This document shows positions 1 through 11,489 of a DNA stretch of 64,000 nt, in pieces. Source of the stretch: JACVRW01 sp963819635 (GTDB lineage Bacteria; Actinomycetota; Thermoleophilia; Solirubrobacterales; Thermoleophilaceae). The translations under genes and the position numbers were made by a program. The notes beneath the pieces are model-generated. The model saw nothing but the letters and a program-made list of their open reading frames with translations. It was not told where the DNA came from and ran no database searches. Position 1 is the stretch's first letter. Each line of letters starts with the position of its first letter. The stretch is taken from positions 1,116,001 to 1,180,000 of the forward strand of contig CAWFWX010000003.1 in NCBI GenBank assembly GCA_963819635.1. The letters run 5' to 3'.

Positions 1-404
1 TAGCCCGACTTGATCTCCAGGTGCGTTATCCCCGCCCGCATCGCCTCGCCGCGGCGAGCGTGCGCCAGCGCCCGCAGCTCCTCCTCGCTCGCGCCGCGCG
101 TGGCCGCGGTCGTGACTCGGATGCCAGAGGCCGCGTAGGGCCGCCCGGCCATGCGGGCAGCGAACTCGTCCGCGCGGTCGCCGGCGAAGACGAGGTGGGT
201 GTGGCTGTCCACGAAGCCCGGGATCACGCAGCGGCCGGCGGCATCGACCCGCTCGTCGCCGGCCGCGCCGGCAGGCTCGATCGCCGCCACACGCTCGCCC
301 TCGATCACGACCGCGGCGTCGCGCACCAGCCCCAGGGGCCCCTCCCCGAGCGCGGGCTCGCCAGTGACCAGCAGGCCGATGTTGTCGATGACGACCGCGC
401 TCAC
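1..404 (-). CDS. hutI: Imidazolonepropionase HutI, N-terminal part (runs off the left edge)
   Basis: Metal-dependent amidohydrolase that opens imidazolonepropionate to N-formimidoylglutamate, the third step of histidine breakdown. About 134 residues are visible. They hold the family's N-terminal beta-sandwich and the metal-binding motif DSHTHLVFAGDR at about residues 65-76. The GTG start at 404 overlaps the TGA of hutF in a GTGA, the same coupling seen at every junction of this operon. The gene is the last visible member of hutH-hutU-def-hutF-hutI. The C-terminal two thirds lie outside the window, so active-site completeness cannot be judged. Confidence 0.9.
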   Translation of the reverse strand, partial: MSAVVIDNIGLLVTGEPALGEGPLGLVRDAAVVIEGERVAAIEPAGAAGDERVDAAGRCVIPGFVDSHTHLVFAGDRADEFAARMAGRPYAASGIRVTTAATRGASEEELRALAHARRGEAMRAGITHLEIKSG

Positions 405-1726
405 TCCCAGGCTCGCAGCACGGCGTCGTGATGCTCCGCCGGGTCGATCCCGACGTGGCGGCCGTCGATCACGATCGCGCTGCCGTCCACCAGCACGTGG
501 CTCACGTCGCGCGCGGAGGCGGCGAATAGGACCGAATCGAGCGCGAGCTCCGGTGCGGTGCCCGCGAGCTGCACACTCGCGAGCGAGACCGTCACGAGGT
601 CCGCGCGCGCGCCGGGCGCGATCCGCCCGGCGTCGGGCCAGCCGAGGCAGGCGTGCCCGTGCTCGGTGGCGGCGCGCATGAGCGCGTCGGGCGCGTGGAT
701 CCCGCGCCGCCCGCTCGCGAGGCGCTCGTCGAGCTCGACCGCTCGCGCCTCCTCGAAGATGTCGATCACGGCGTGCGAGTCCGATCCGAGCGCGAGGGTC
801 GCGCCCGCCTGCGCGAGCCCGCCCATCGAGCCGATTCCGTCGGCCAGGTCTCGCTCGGTCGTCGGACATACGCAGCAGCAGGCGCCGGCGCTGCCCAGCA
901 GGCTCACGTCCTGGTCGTCGAGGTGCGTGGCGTGTACCGCCGTGAAGCGGGTCTCGAGTGCGCCGACGTCCGCGAGCACCCCCGTCGGCGTGCGCCCGTA
1001 GCCGTCCAGGGAGGCCTCGTTCTCGGCGGGCTGCTCCGACACGTGCGCGTGGAGCGGACGGTCACGCTCGCGCGCCCATGCGGCCACGACCGCCGCCGCT
1101 TCCGGGTCGACCGCCCGCACGCTGTGGATCGCCGCGCCGATCCTCACGGCGTCGTCGTCGCCCAGCGCTTCCACGCGCTCGGCCCACGCCTCCGCGCTGC
1201 CGTCGGAGAAGCGCCTCTGCGCCCCGTCCGGCGGCTGCCCGATGCCGCCGTGGAGATAGCAGGCGTCGATCAGCGTGAGCCGGACGCCGGCCTCCGCCGC
1301 CGCGGCGATCAGGACGCGGCCCATCTCATTCGGGTCCTCGTATGGCGTGCCGCCTGGCCCGTGGTGCAGGTAGTGGAACTCCCCGACCGTCGTGATGCCC
1401 GCGAGCGCCATCTCGACATAGGTCGCCCGCGCCAATGCCAGGTAGCGGTCGGGATCGAGCCGCTCGGCGAGCTCGTACATCTGGTCGCGCCAGGTCCAGA
1501 AGTCACCGGCTCCGTGCTGGGTGCGACCGCGGAGCGCTCGCTGGAACGCGTGCGAGTGAGCGTCGGCCAGGCCCGGCAGGGTCAGTCCGTGCAGCCGGCG
1601 CGCGGCGCGCGGCGGCTCCACGCCGCTTTCCACCGATGCGATCCGGCCGCCGTCCACGTCGATGACGACGCCCTCCTCGGGGCGCGGCCCCCCGAGCCAG
1701 GCAAGCGTGCACCAGTAGGTGGTCAC
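401..1726 (-). CDS. hutF: Formimidoylglutamate deiminase HutF
   Basis: Amidohydrolase of 441 aa that deaminates N-formimidoyl-L-glutamate to N-formyl-L-glutamate plus ammonia, the five-step histidine route. Motifs are the metal-site HSHAFQR near residue 57, HAHVSEQ in the middle, VHATHL, and GSDSH near residue 315. Length is normal for HutF. The GTG start overlaps the preceding deformylase stop (GTGA), and its own stop overlaps the hutI start. Presence of HutF predicts that formylglutamate must then be deformylated. No HutG is visible, but a deformylase gene sits immediately upstream. Confidence 0.92.
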   Translation of the reverse strand: MTTYWCTLAWLGGPRPEEGVVIDVDGGRIASVESGVEPPRAARRLHGLTLPGLADAHSHAFQRALRGRTQHGAGDFWTWRDQMYELAERLDPDRYLALARATYVEMALAGITTVGEFHYLHHGPGGTPYEDPNEMGRVLIAAAAEAGVRLTLIDACYLHGGIGQPPDGAQRRFSDGSAEAWAERVEALGDDDAVRIGAAIHSVRAVDPEAAAVVAAWARERDRPLHAHVSEQPAENEASLDGYGRTPTGVLADVGALETRFTAVHATHLDDQDVSLLGSAGACCCVCPTTERDLADGIGSMGGLAQAGATLALGSDSHAVIDIFEEARAVELDERLASGRRGIHAPDALMRAATEHGHACLGWPDAGRIAPGARADLVTVSLASVQLAGTAPELALDSVLFAASARDVSHVLVDGSAIVIDGRHVGIDPAEHHDAVLRAWE

Positions 1727-2297
1727 GAGCCCACCCGCTCCACGAGCCTCCGGGCGCGCTCCTCGAACTCGCCCTGGTGGAAGCGCTCGAACTGCTCCCA
1801 GGTGCTGAACGTGGACGGATCGCTGACGCGGTCCACGAACAGGACCCCGTCGAGGTGGTCGAGCTCGTGCTGGAAGGTGCCGGCCGTGAGACCGCGCCGG
1901 ACCTCCTCGTGGCCCTCGCCCTCGCGGTCGGTGTAGCGGAGCCGGATGCTCACGTGCCGCGGGACCTCACCGCGCAGGTTCGGCACCGACAGGCAGCCCT
2001 CGTTGATCTGCACGATCTCCTCGTCGAGCGGCTCGATGACCGGATTGACGATCACGGTCAGCGGCACCGGCGGCTTGTAGGGATAGCGCGGGTTGCCCTC
2101 CCTCACCTCGACGACCGCGATCCGCACCGTCTCCCCCACCTGGTTGGCGGCGAGCCCGGCCCCGTTCGCCGCGCGCATCGTGTCGATCATGTCGTCGATC
2201 AGGCCCTGCACGGCGTCCGAGCGCAGCTCGTCCGCGCCCACCTCGCGGGCGCGCTCGCGCAGGACCGGATGGCCGATCTCGACGATCCCGCGCCGGC

Positions 2298-2301
<4 letters not shown>
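1723..2301 (-). CDS. def: Peptide-deformylase family protein embedded in the hut operon
   Basis: Protein of 192 aa with all three signature motifs of peptide deformylase: GAGLAANQVG (motif 1), EGCLSVP (motif 2, metal-binding Cys) and QHELDHLDG (motif 3, HExxH with catalytic Glu). Known family role: metal-dependent removal of formyl from N-formylmethionine of new proteins. It lies between hutU and hutF with GTGA overlaps on both sides, so it is co-translated with histidine-degradation enzymes. The pathway here yields N-formylglutamate via HutF, so this enzyme may supply the HutG step. That role is inferred from position. It could instead be the housekeeping deformylase. Confidence 0.9.
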
Positions 2302-3956
<1,655 letters not shown>

Positions 3957-3960
<4 letters not shown>

Positions 3961-5498
3961 TCGAGGCTCCCGATCTCCGCCTCGACGGCCTCGACCACGG
4001 CGCCCGAGCCGAGGAGCTTCTCCGCGTCGGCGAGCTCCGGTGAGAGCCAGCGGTCCGGCCCGGGCCCGGGCACGGCCGCGCGCACTGCCGCCAGGGCCGC
4101 CGCGGTTCCGGGTCCGGGCCGGAGCGGCGCGCGCAAATCCAGTGCGCGCGCCGCGCAGGTCAGCTCCACGGCCAGGATGCGGCGCAGGTTCGCGACGGCG
4201 GTGCGGAGCTTCCGCGCGGCGCCCCAGCCCATCGACACGTGGTCCTCCTGCATCGCGCTCGTCGGGAGCGAGTCGGTGCTGGCCGGCACTGCGAGGCGGC
4301 GGTTCTCCGCGACCATCGCGGCCTGCGTGTAGTGCGCGAGCATCATCCCGGAGTTCACCCCCGCGTCCTCGGTTAGGAACGGCGGGAGGCCGTACGAGCG
4401 ACTCGGGTCGAGGAGACGGTCGGTGCGCCGCTCCGCGATCGCGCCCACCTCGGCCGCGGCGATCGCGAGGAAGTCGCAGCCGAACGCCACCGGCGCGCCG
4501 TGGAAGTTCCCGCACGACTCCACGCGGCCGTCCGGCAGGACCATCGGGTTGTCGATGGCGGATCGAAGCTCGGCGACCGCGACCTCCCGCACGTGCGCCC
4601 ATGTGTCCCGCGCGGCGCCGTTCACCTGCGGCGCGCAGCGCAGCGAGTACGCATCCTGGACGCGCGGGTCGTCGTGGCGATGGCTCGCCACGATCTCGGA
4701 GCCGGCGAGGAGCCGCGTGAGGTTGGCGGCGCTGCGCGCCTGCCCGGGCTGCGGGCGGAGCCCCACGAGGTCGGCTGCGAAGGCGCGATCGGTGCCGAGC
4801 AGCGCCTCGGTGGACATGGCGGCGGTCACGTCGGCGACCTTCAGCAGACCCGCGAGGTCGTGCAGCGCCAGGACGAGCATGCCGAGGATCCCGTCCGTGC
4901 CGTTGATGAGCGCGAGGCCCTCCTTCGCCGTGAGGGTGATCGGCTCGATCGAGGCGGCGGCCAGCGCCTCGGCGGCCGGCAGGCGCTCGCCCGCAGGCGT
5001 GCACAGCTCGCCCTCTCCGATCAGCGCGAGGCCGCAGTGCGCGAGCGGGGCGAGATCGCCGCTAGCTCCCAGCGAGCCGTGCTCCGGGACCACAGGGTCG
5101 AGGCCGGCGGCGAGCAGCGCCAGCATCGTCTCCGCGACAGCCGGGCGAGCGCCCGAGCGGCCCATGGCCAACGAGCGGACGCGCAGGAACATCATCGCCC
5201 GCACCACCTCGCGCTCGACCGGCTCGCCCATGCCCGCCGCATGCGAGCGGATCAGCGCGCGCTGCAGCTCCTCACGACGGTCGGGCGGGATCCAGGTGCC
5301 GGCGAGCGACCCGAAGCCGGTGGACACGCCGTAGACCGGCTCCTCCGAGTCGGCGAGACGCTCGAGGACCGCGGCGCTCGCCTCCATCGCTGCGCGGGCC
5401 TCGTCCGAGAGCCGCACCGGGACTCCGTGGCGCGCGACCGAGACGACGTCGTCCGGCTCGACCCGGTCGCCGGTCAGCTCGATCGTGGCCGTCTGCAT
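3957..5498 (-). CDS. hutH: Histidine ammonia-lyase HutH
   Basis: Protein of 513 aa that eliminates ammonia from L-histidine to give urocanate, the committing step of the pathway. The Ala-Ser-Gly triad that cyclises into the MIO cofactor is at residues 145-147 within GSLGASGDLAPL. The N-terminal VYGVSTGFG and the later SYGLPPFL-type segments are also typical. ATG start at 5498. It is the first gene of the operon, and its stop overlaps the hutU start. No hutC-type regulator is visible next to it. The upstream 40 bp separate it from a divergent small gene. Confidence 0.95.
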
Positions 5499-5537
5499 CG
5501 CGGCAATTCGATCACATCGCCTGCGAAAATTGATGGC

Positions 5538-5936
5538 GTGGCAAAGGTGTGGGTACTCGATACCGAGACGAAGGGCACGGGCGCGCAGATGCTGCCGCTC
5601 GAGAAGACGCTCAGGCAGCCGGCTTCCGAGCCGGCGCGGCGCCGCGCGCGTCCGGTTCCGAAGCCGGCGCCGAGGGAGAAGCCCGTGGAGCCCACTCCGC
5701 CGCGCCGCTTCCGCGTCATCGACGCGCGCTCGCGGGAGCTGCTCGCCGACGACGCGAACGCGCCCGAGACGCTCGAGCTGCTGAGAGGGGTCGAGCTGCC
5801 GGTCGACGTGAGCGTCTACGTCTGGGAACCCAAGCCGGAGACCTGGCGGCTCCTGACGACGCGCGAGAAGTCGCTGCTCTGGGAGTTCAGGCAGCGACGG
5901 CCGGCACGGGCAGAACCGCAGGCGCCGGCGGCATAG
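5538..5936 (+). CDS. Small conserved protein of unknown function
   Basis: A 132-aa protein starting at GTG 5538 (VAKVWVLDTETKGTGAQMLP). The first 20 residues look like a compact conserved patch, followed by a Pro/Arg-rich linker to about residue 55. A second ordered segment begins FRVIDARSRELLADDA and ends in a basic tail. No signal peptide or membrane segment is present. It is transcribed divergently from hutH with 39 bp between starts. I recall similar short proteins from Thermoleophilia but cannot name a family. Reading frame and codon bias support it being real. Confidence 0.65.
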   Translation: MAKVWVLDTETKGTGAQMLPLEKTLRQPASEPARRRARPVPKPAPREKPVEPTPPRRFRVIDARSRELLADDANAPETLELLRGVELPVDVSVYVWEPKPETWRLLTTREKSLLWEFRQRRPARAEPQAPAA

Positions 5937-6081
5937 CCGGGGCGGGCTCGACGCGGGCGCGCTCGAGCTGCGAATGAACCTGGCCGGCGGGGAGCCGGCC
6001 GGAGAGGAATGACGCGAGCACGCGTTGTTCGGCGAGGCTCAAACGATGGATAACCACAGGTGCTGGGCTCCGTCCCATCAA
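5887..6081 (-). CDS. Possible small protein, convergent with the preceding gene
   Basis: Frame of 64 codons starting at TTG 6081 or ATG 6078. Residues 10-40 (VIHRLSLAEQRVLASFLSG and following) look like a helix-turn-helix-sized folded segment. The C-terminus turns Pro/Ala-rich where it overlaps the 5538-5936 gene by 50 bp. The local sequence is less GC-biased than the neighbours. There is no clear ribosome-binding site. It may be a genuine small regulator-like protein or a chance frame. Confidence 0.25.
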   Translation of the reverse strand: MMGRSPAPVVIHRLSLAEQRVLASFLSGRLPAGQVHSQLERARVEPAPAMPPAPAVLPVPAVAA

Positions 6082-6132
6082 CTGGTGGTTCTTCTTCCCC
6101 CCGTGGGCTCCTGCAAAACGGATGCCCGCCTC

Positions 6133-6138
6133 TAATGT
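6133..6138 (+). promoter_or_regulatory. TANNNT box (TAATGT) for a probably leaderless transcript
   Basis: TAATGT lies 9 nt before the GTG start of the ABC exporter pair, with no Shine-Dalgarno sequence in between. The same arrangement recurs at 9657, 12330, 42270, 51421 and 61711 (+), and at 20963 and 49709 (-). No convincing -35 element is visible. Confidence 0.4.
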
Positions 6139-6147
6139 TGATCGGCG

Positions 6148-7911
6148 GTGAAGATCTTCTGGCGCCTGCTCGGTTTCCTACGCCCGTATAGGCGCGGCGT
6201 CATCGTCTCGTTCGTCCTCGCGACGGCCGCGATGGGGGTCAGCGTGCTGATCCCGTACCTGGTCGGGGTCACCGTGGACGAGATCCGCGGCCACAACACG
6301 AACCTCTTGCCGCTGGCGCTCGCGGTCGCCGGAGCGGGGGTCCTGCGGCTGGCCTTCAGCGTGGTCCGGCGGCTGGTGGCTGGGAGCGTCTCGCTCGGCG
6401 TCGAGTACGACCTCCGCAACCGGATGTACGAGCACCTCCAGTCGCTCGAGCTCGCGTTCTTCGACCAGCAGCAGACCGGCCAGCTCATGTCGCGCGCCAC
6501 CGTGGACCTCCAGTCGGTGCGCTTCTTCCTCGGATACGGCCTGATCTTCCTGGTCCAGTCCGCCATCACGATCCTGATCGCCGCGATCGTGATGTTCGCG
6601 GTGGATCCAGGACTGGCGCTCGTGGCGCTCGCGCCCACGCCCTGGGTGATCTGGATCGCCTACCGCTACGGCCAGCGCAACCGCCCCGCCACCCAGGAGG
6701 TGCAGCAGCGGATCGCCGAGCTCACGGCGGAGGCCGAGGAGAACATCGGCGGGGTGCGCGTGGTCAAGGCGTTCGCGCAGGAACAGCGGCAGCTGCGCCG
6801 CTTCAGCAGGGCGGTGGCGCGCGTGTTCGACCAGTCGATGGTCTCGACCCGGCTGCGCGCCTTCTACTCGCCCTTCATCGGCTTCCTCCCCCAGCTCGGC
6901 CTGGCGGCGCTGCTCCTGGTCGGGGGCCGGCAGGTAATCAACGACAGCCTCTCGGTCGGCGCGTTCATCGCGTTCTACGGCTACGTCCTGATGCTCACCG
7001 GCCCGATGCGCTGGCTCGGCATGGCGCTCGGAATGGCGCAGCGCGCCGTGGCGAGCGGGGCGCGCGTCTTCGAGCTGCTCGACCGCGCACCGCGCGTCGT
7101 CGCGGCCCCGGACGCCCGGCCGCTCCCGCCCGGCGGCGGGCGCGTCGAGCTGCGCGGCGTGACGTTCGGCTACGACGGCGCCGATCCGGTGCTTCGCGAC
7201 ATCGACCTCGACGTGGAGCCCGGACGGACCGTGGCGCTCGTCGGGCCCACCGGCTCGGGCAAGACGACGCTCGTGATGCTCATCCCGCGCCTGTACGACG
7301 TGGACGAGGGCGCGGTGCTTGTCGACGGCGTCGACGTGCGCGACCTCGACCCCGCGGCGCTTCGCGCTCAGGTGGCCGTCGTCTCCGACGACGCGTTCCT
7401 GTTCTCGGCGCCGCTCGGCGAGAACATCGCCTACGCGCGCCCGGAGGCGAGTGACGAGGAGATCCTGCTGGCCGCCGAGCGGGCGGGCCTCGGCGAGGTG
7501 ATCGACGAGCTTCCCGAGGGGCTCGACACGATGGTCGGCGAGCGCGGCCACACGCTGAGCGGAGGACAGCGCCAGCGCGTCGCGATCGCGCGCGCCCTGC
7601 TCGCCGAGCCGCGCATCCTGATACTCGACGACGCCACCTCGAGCGTCGACGCCACCACCGAGAGCCGCATCAAGGCGGCGCTCGAGGAGGTGATGGAGGG
7701 ACGCACCACGTTCGTGATCGCGCACCGCCTCTCCACGATCGCGCTCGCGGACGAGGTGGTCGTGCTCGAGGACGGCGTGATCGAGGCGCGCGGGACGCAC
7801 GAGGAGCTGCTCGAGACCTCGCCCCTCTACCGCGAGATCGCCGAGAAGGGCCTCCCGGACCAGGTCTTCCTCACCCGCTGCGACCCGGATCGCGAGGTGG
7901 CGGGCCTGTGA
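6148..7911 (+). CDS. ABC exporter half-transporter with non-canonical Walker B (subunit 1)
   Basis: Protein of 587 aa: six-helix exporter-type membrane domain (about residues 1-320, with the EENIGGVRVVKAF coupling segment) then an ATPase domain. Walker A is GPTGSGKTT and the signature is the canonical LSGGQRQR. Walker B reads ILILDDATSSVD, with Asp where the catalytic Glu normally sits. It overlaps the next gene by four bases (GTGA). With the partner's altered signature this fits a heterodimeric exporter with one degenerate ATP site. The substrate is unknown (lipid, drug or peptide). GTG start at 6148 is chosen because the membrane domain begins immediately. Confidence 0.9.
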   Translation: MKIFWRLLGFLRPYRRGVIVSFVLATAAMGVSVLIPYLVGVTVDEIRGHNTNLLPLALAVAGAGVLRLAFSVVRRLVAGSVSLGVEYDLRNRMYEHLQSLELAFFDQQQTGQLMSRATVDLQSVRFFLGYGLIFLVQSAITILIAAIVMFAVDPGLALVALAPTPWVIWIAYRYGQRNRPATQEVQQRIAELTAEAEENIGGVRVVKAFAQEQRQLRRFSRAVARVFDQSMVSTRLRAFYSPFIGFLPQLGLAALLLVGGRQVINDSLSVGAFIAFYGYVLMLTGPMRWLGMALGMAQRAVASGARVFELLDRAPRVVAAPDARPLPPGGGRVELRGVTFGYDGADPVLRDIDLDVEPGRTVALVGPTGSGKTTLVMLIPRLYDVDEGAVLVDGVDVRDLDPAALRAQVAVVSDDAFLFSAPLGENIAYARPEASDEEILLAAERAGLGEVIDELPEGLDTMVGERGHTLSGGQRQRVAIARALLAEPRILILDDATSSVDATTESRIKAALEEVMEGRTTFVIAHRLSTIALADEVVVLEDGVIEARGTHEELLETSPLYREIAEKGLPDQVFLTRCDPDREVAGL

Positions 7912-9650
7912 GTCGCGCGAGCCGCCTGCGGCATCTGGTGAGCCTGCTCCGCCCGTACCGGGTGCGGGTGGCGCTGATGTTCGTCGCGCTGCTGCTCGCG
8001 ACGGCGACAGCGCTCGCGCCGCCGTACCTCGCCGGCCGTGCGATCGACGACGGCATCACCGGCAAGGACACCGAGACGCTGACGATCATCGTGATCGTCT
8101 TCCTCGCCGCCGCGCTGATCAACTGGGCCGCGACGTACATGCAGACGTTCCTGATCAACTGGGTCGGCCAGCGCGCGCTCCAGGACCTTCGCATCGAGGT
8201 CTTCCAGCACCTGCAGCGGCTCTCGATCGGCTTCTACTCGCGCAACAAGGCGGGCGTCCTCATCTCGCGGCTCACGAACGACGTGCAGGCACTCGACCAG
8301 CTCGTGACCGAGGGCATCTCGACGCTGTTCTCGGCCACGCTGACGCTCGTAGGCACGGCGGTGATCCTGGTCCTGCTCGACCCCGAGCTCGCGCTGATCA
8401 CGTTCCTCACGTTCCCGGTGCTCCTCGTGGCCAGCGTGGCGTTCCGTCTCGCTTCCGCCGGCGCGTACGCGCTCACGCGCGTGAAGATCGCCCAGGTCAC
8501 GGCGTACCTCCAGGAGACGCTGTCGGGCGTGCGCGTGGTGCGGGCGTTCGGGCAGGAGGGCCGCCACCGGACCCGCTTCGCCGAGCTGAACGACGAGCAC
8601 CGCGAGGCGAACATGAGGACCGTCTACCTGAACGCCGCGTACTTCCCGGCGGTCGAGCTGCTGTCGGCGGTCGCCACCGCGGCGATCCTGCTCTACGGCG
8701 GCAATCAGGTGGTGGACGGAAACGGCGTGACGATCGGAGTGCTCGCCTCGTTCGTCTTCTACCTGCAGAGCTTCTTCGACCCGATCCAGTCGCTCTCGCA
8801 GCTCTACACGACCTACCAGGCGGGGATGGCCGCGCTCGACAAGATCTTCGAGCTGCTCGACGAGGAGCCGGACATCGCCGACCGGCCCGGCGCGGTCGAG
8901 CTGCCGCGCCTGCGCGGCGAGATCCGCTTCGAGGACGTGACCTTCTCGTACGGCGGCGAGGCGCCGGCGCTCGACCACGTGTCGCTCGTGGTGCCGCCCG
9001 GGCAGACGCTCGCGCTCGTGGGCGCCACCGGCGCCGGCAAGTCGACGCTCGCGAAGCTGGTCGCGCGCTTCTACGACCCCGACGACGGAAGGGTGCTGAT
9101 CGACGGGCATGACCTGCGCGACGTCACGGAGCGCTCGCTGCGCTCCCAGCTCGGCATCGTCCCCCAGGAGAGCTTCCTCTTCTCCGGCTCGATCCGCGAC
9201 AACATCGCCTTCGGCCGCGAGGACGCGAGCGACGAGGACGTCCGCGCGGCGGCACGGGCGGTCGGCGCCCACGAGTTCATCGAGCGGCTGCCCGAGGGCT
9301 ACGACACGGAGGTCGGCGAGCGCGGCGGGCACCTGTCCGCCGGGCAGCGGCAGCTCGTGGCCTTCGCGCGCGCCGCGGCGGCGGACCCGCGCATCCTGAT
9401 CCTCGACGAGGCCACTTCGAACGTCGACGTGCGCACGGAGTCGCAGATCGAGCACGGCCTGCGGCGCCTGCTCGCGGGCCGCACCGCGCTCGTGATCGCC
9501 CACCGGCTCTCGACGATCCGCGGCGCCGGGCACATCGTCGTGCTGGACCACGGGCGGATCGCCGAGCAGGGAACCCACGAGGAGCTGCTCGACGCGGGCG
9601 GCGCGTATGCGCGCCTGTACCGCGACTGGGCGGCGCAGTCGGCCGCCTGA
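7908..9650 (+). CDS. ABC exporter half-transporter with degenerate signature (subunit 2)
   Basis: Protein of 580 aa with the same exporter architecture as its upstream partner: six predicted membrane helices, then an ATPase. Walker A is GATGAGKST, Walker B ILILDEATSNVD with catalytic Glu, and the signature is LSAGQRQL, lacking the usual second Gly. The degenerate site is therefore built from subunit 1 Walker motifs and this subunit's signature. The consensus site uses this Walker B and subunit 1's LSGGQ. GTG start at 7908 overlaps the upstream TGA. Confidence 0.9.
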   Translation: MSRASRLRHLVSLLRPYRVRVALMFVALLLATATALAPPYLAGRAIDDGITGKDTETLTIIVIVFLAAALINWAATYMQTFLINWVGQRALQDLRIEVFQHLQRLSIGFYSRNKAGVLISRLTNDVQALDQLVTEGISTLFSATLTLVGTAVILVLLDPELALITFLTFPVLLVASVAFRLASAGAYALTRVKIAQVTAYLQETLSGVRVVRAFGQEGRHRTRFAELNDEHREANMRTVYLNAAYFPAVELLSAVATAAILLYGGNQVVDGNGVTIGVLASFVFYLQSFFDPIQSLSQLYTTYQAGMAALDKIFELLDEEPDIADRPGAVELPRLRGEIRFEDVTFSYGGEAPALDHVSLVVPPGQTLALVGATGAGKSTLAKLVARFYDPDDGRVLIDGHDLRDVTERSLRSQLGIVPQESFLFSGSIRDNIAFGREDASDEDVRAAARAVGAHEFIERLPEGYDTEVGERGGHLSAGQRQLVAFARAAAADPRILILDEATSNVDVRTESQIEHGLRRLLAGRTALVIAHRLSTIRGAGHIVVLDHGRIAEQGTHEELLDAGGAYARLYRDWAAQSAA

Positions 9651-9656
9651 CCCCGG

Positions 9657-9662
9657 TATCCT
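9657..9662 (+). promoter_or_regulatory. TATCCT box, probable leaderless promoter
   Basis: TATCCT begins 6 bp after the ABC exporter stop and ends 7 nt before the GTG start at 9670. No ribosome-binding site fits in this space, so the transcript probably begins at or beside the start codon. Confidence 0.4.
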
Positions 9663-9669
9663 GCGCGCC

Positions 9670-11359
9670 GTGAGGAGGCGTGCCTGTCTGGTCCTGGCGC
9701 TGGCAACGACGGCTGCCGTCGTGCCCGCCACGGCGTCGGCCGATGTGACGGTCACGGACTTCAAGGTCGAGCCGGCGAACACCCAGGGCGGCGGCCACCC
9801 GAACGTCACGATCACGCAGACGTTCAGCTACTCGAACGGGAACGACAGCGTCAAGGACGGCTTCGTCCGGCTGCAGCCCGGCTTGCTCGGCAATCCGCAG
9901 TCGGCCGCGTTCTGCTCGCAGGAGCAGTTCAGCGCCGACGCCTGTCCGGAGGACTCGACCGTCGGCAGCGTGCAGGTCACGGCACACCTGGTGATCACGC
10001 CCTTCGTGCCGCTCGTCAACGACGGCACGGTCTACAACCTGAAGCCGGCGGGAGACGAGCCGGCGCGGGTCGGGATCGTGGTCAGACCCGGTGGCCCGCT
10101 TCCAAAGATCTTCCTCCAGTCGCCGGTCTACGTGCGGCCGGGCCCCGACGGCTATGGCCTCGAGTCGACGTTTGCCGACCAGCCGAACAGCACCGGCGGG
10201 ATGCCGATTCAGATCGAGAAGATCGCCCTCACCTTCAACGGGCAGGCGAGCAAGGGCCCGTTCATGCGGATGCCCACCTCGTGCGCCCAGGGGACCTCGC
10301 TGGCTCGCGCGAACTCGTGGGAGGCGCCGACCGTCTTCTCCGAGAAGACGTTCGCGATGACCCCCACGGGCTGCGAGTCGCTGCCGTTCACCGCCTCGGC
10401 CGAGGGCGCGATGGGCGCGCCGGGCGCCACGAAGGTGCAGGACTACCCGCCGGTCAGCACGACGCTGAAGTTCGACGCCGAGGCCGCGGCGCTCAAGCGG
10501 GCCGAGGTCATCCTCCCGCTGGCGCTGGGACCGAACCTGGCGGGCGCCCAGCGTGCGTGCCCGCGCAACCTCGCCGACGCGAGCAACTGCCCGGAGAGCT
10601 CGCGCGTCGGCACGGCGATCATCGACTCGCCGCTCCAGCCCGCGCCCGTCCGCGGCCCGGTCTACATCGCCTTCAACACGGACAACCCGACGGGCTTCCC
10701 CGGGCTGATGGTGATCCTGCCGCCACCCGTCGGCGTCCGGCTCGACGGCGTCGTCGAGCCCGGCACCTTCGGGACGAAGAACACGTTCGCGTCGAACCCG
10801 GACCTGCCGGTGCGCAGCTTCACGCTCGAGTTCGACGGCGGCCGCCCGGATGCGGCGCTGACCCTGAACCAGGACCTGTGCGCGGACAAGACCGACCGGA
10901 CCATGGAGGTCCACCTGGTCGCGCAGAACGGCAAGGAGCTGACCTTCGAGCAGGAGCTCGCCACGCCCGGCTGCGACCCGCGCGCGAGCTTCACACTGCG
11001 CCGCAACGGGCGTCGCGCCACGCTGGTCGCGCGGCTCCGCGCAACACGCGTGGGACCGGGCATCTCGCCAGTTCGCCCTGCGGCTGCCGAAGACGCTCAG
11101 CCGCGGCAAGACCCGCCCCTTCGTGCTTGCCGACGGGCAGCGCATGCGCCCGGTGACCCGCAAGCGGCTGGCGACGATGCCGTTCCCCAAGGAGGTCCGG
11201 TCCGCCACCGTCGTATGGCGCGGCCTCCGCACCGGCCGCCGACTGCGCCGCACCGCGGTGGTGAGCCTGACGATGAAGGACACCCGCGACGCGACCACCA
11301 CGGTGAAGAAGCGCGTACGCGTGCGCGGCAAGGCGCCGAAGAAGAAGCGCCGCGGCTAA
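9670..11359 (+). CDS. Large secreted protein of unknown function (one apparent frameshift)
   Basis: About 562 aa. A signal peptide (VRRRACLVLALATTAAVVPA, cleaved near ASA-DV) leads into a beta-rich extracellular protein. Two similar segments carry a cysteine motif of the type CPxxSxVGxxxV (around residues 97-107 and 313-323: ACPEDSTVGSVQV and NCPESSRVGTAII), implying an internal duplication. The C-terminus is very basic (KKRVRVRGKAPKKKRRG). Frame changes once near 11069. Dropping one base restores a single frame to the TAA at 11359. Similar proteins appear widespread in Thermoleophilia, but I cannot give a function. Confidence 0.75.
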
Positions 11360-11381
11360 GGACGATCAGACTGCCAGTAGA

Positions 11382-11387
11382 TATCCT
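11382..11387 (+). promoter_or_regulatory. TATCCT -10-like box upstream of tRNA-Gln
   Basis: TATCCT lies 13 nt before the first base of the tRNA. The spacing suits a start a few bases upstream of the mature 5' end. A clear -35 element is not visible. Confidence 0.35.
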
Positions 11388-11400
11388 CGACCTCCTCGTT

Positions 11401-11471
11401 TGGGGGGTCGTCTAATGGCAAGACGCCAGCCTCTGGAGCTGGTTATCGGGGTTCGAGTCCCTGCCCCCCAG
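11401..11471 (+). tRNA. tRNA-Gln (anticodon CUG)
   Basis: Folds as a complete cloverleaf of 71 nt. The 7-bp acceptor TGGGGGG pairs with CCCCCCA, discriminator G. D stem is GTCT/AGAC and anticodon stem CCAGC/GCTGG. The loop CTCTGGA places CTG at 34-36. T stem CGGGG/CCCTG has loop TTCGAGT. CCA is not encoded. The anticodon reads CAG, so glutamine. It sits between the secreted-protein gene and the convergent PEP-mutase-like gene. Confidence 0.95.
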
Positions 11472-11489
11472 TAGCTTCCTGCGCCGGCT

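Noticed and set aside
5937..6147. Riboswitch or structured RNA in the longest gap of the window
   Set aside because: The CT-rich stretch around 6085-6120 caught attention, but no known riboswitch core or strong stem was found, and a possible small gene covers part of it.
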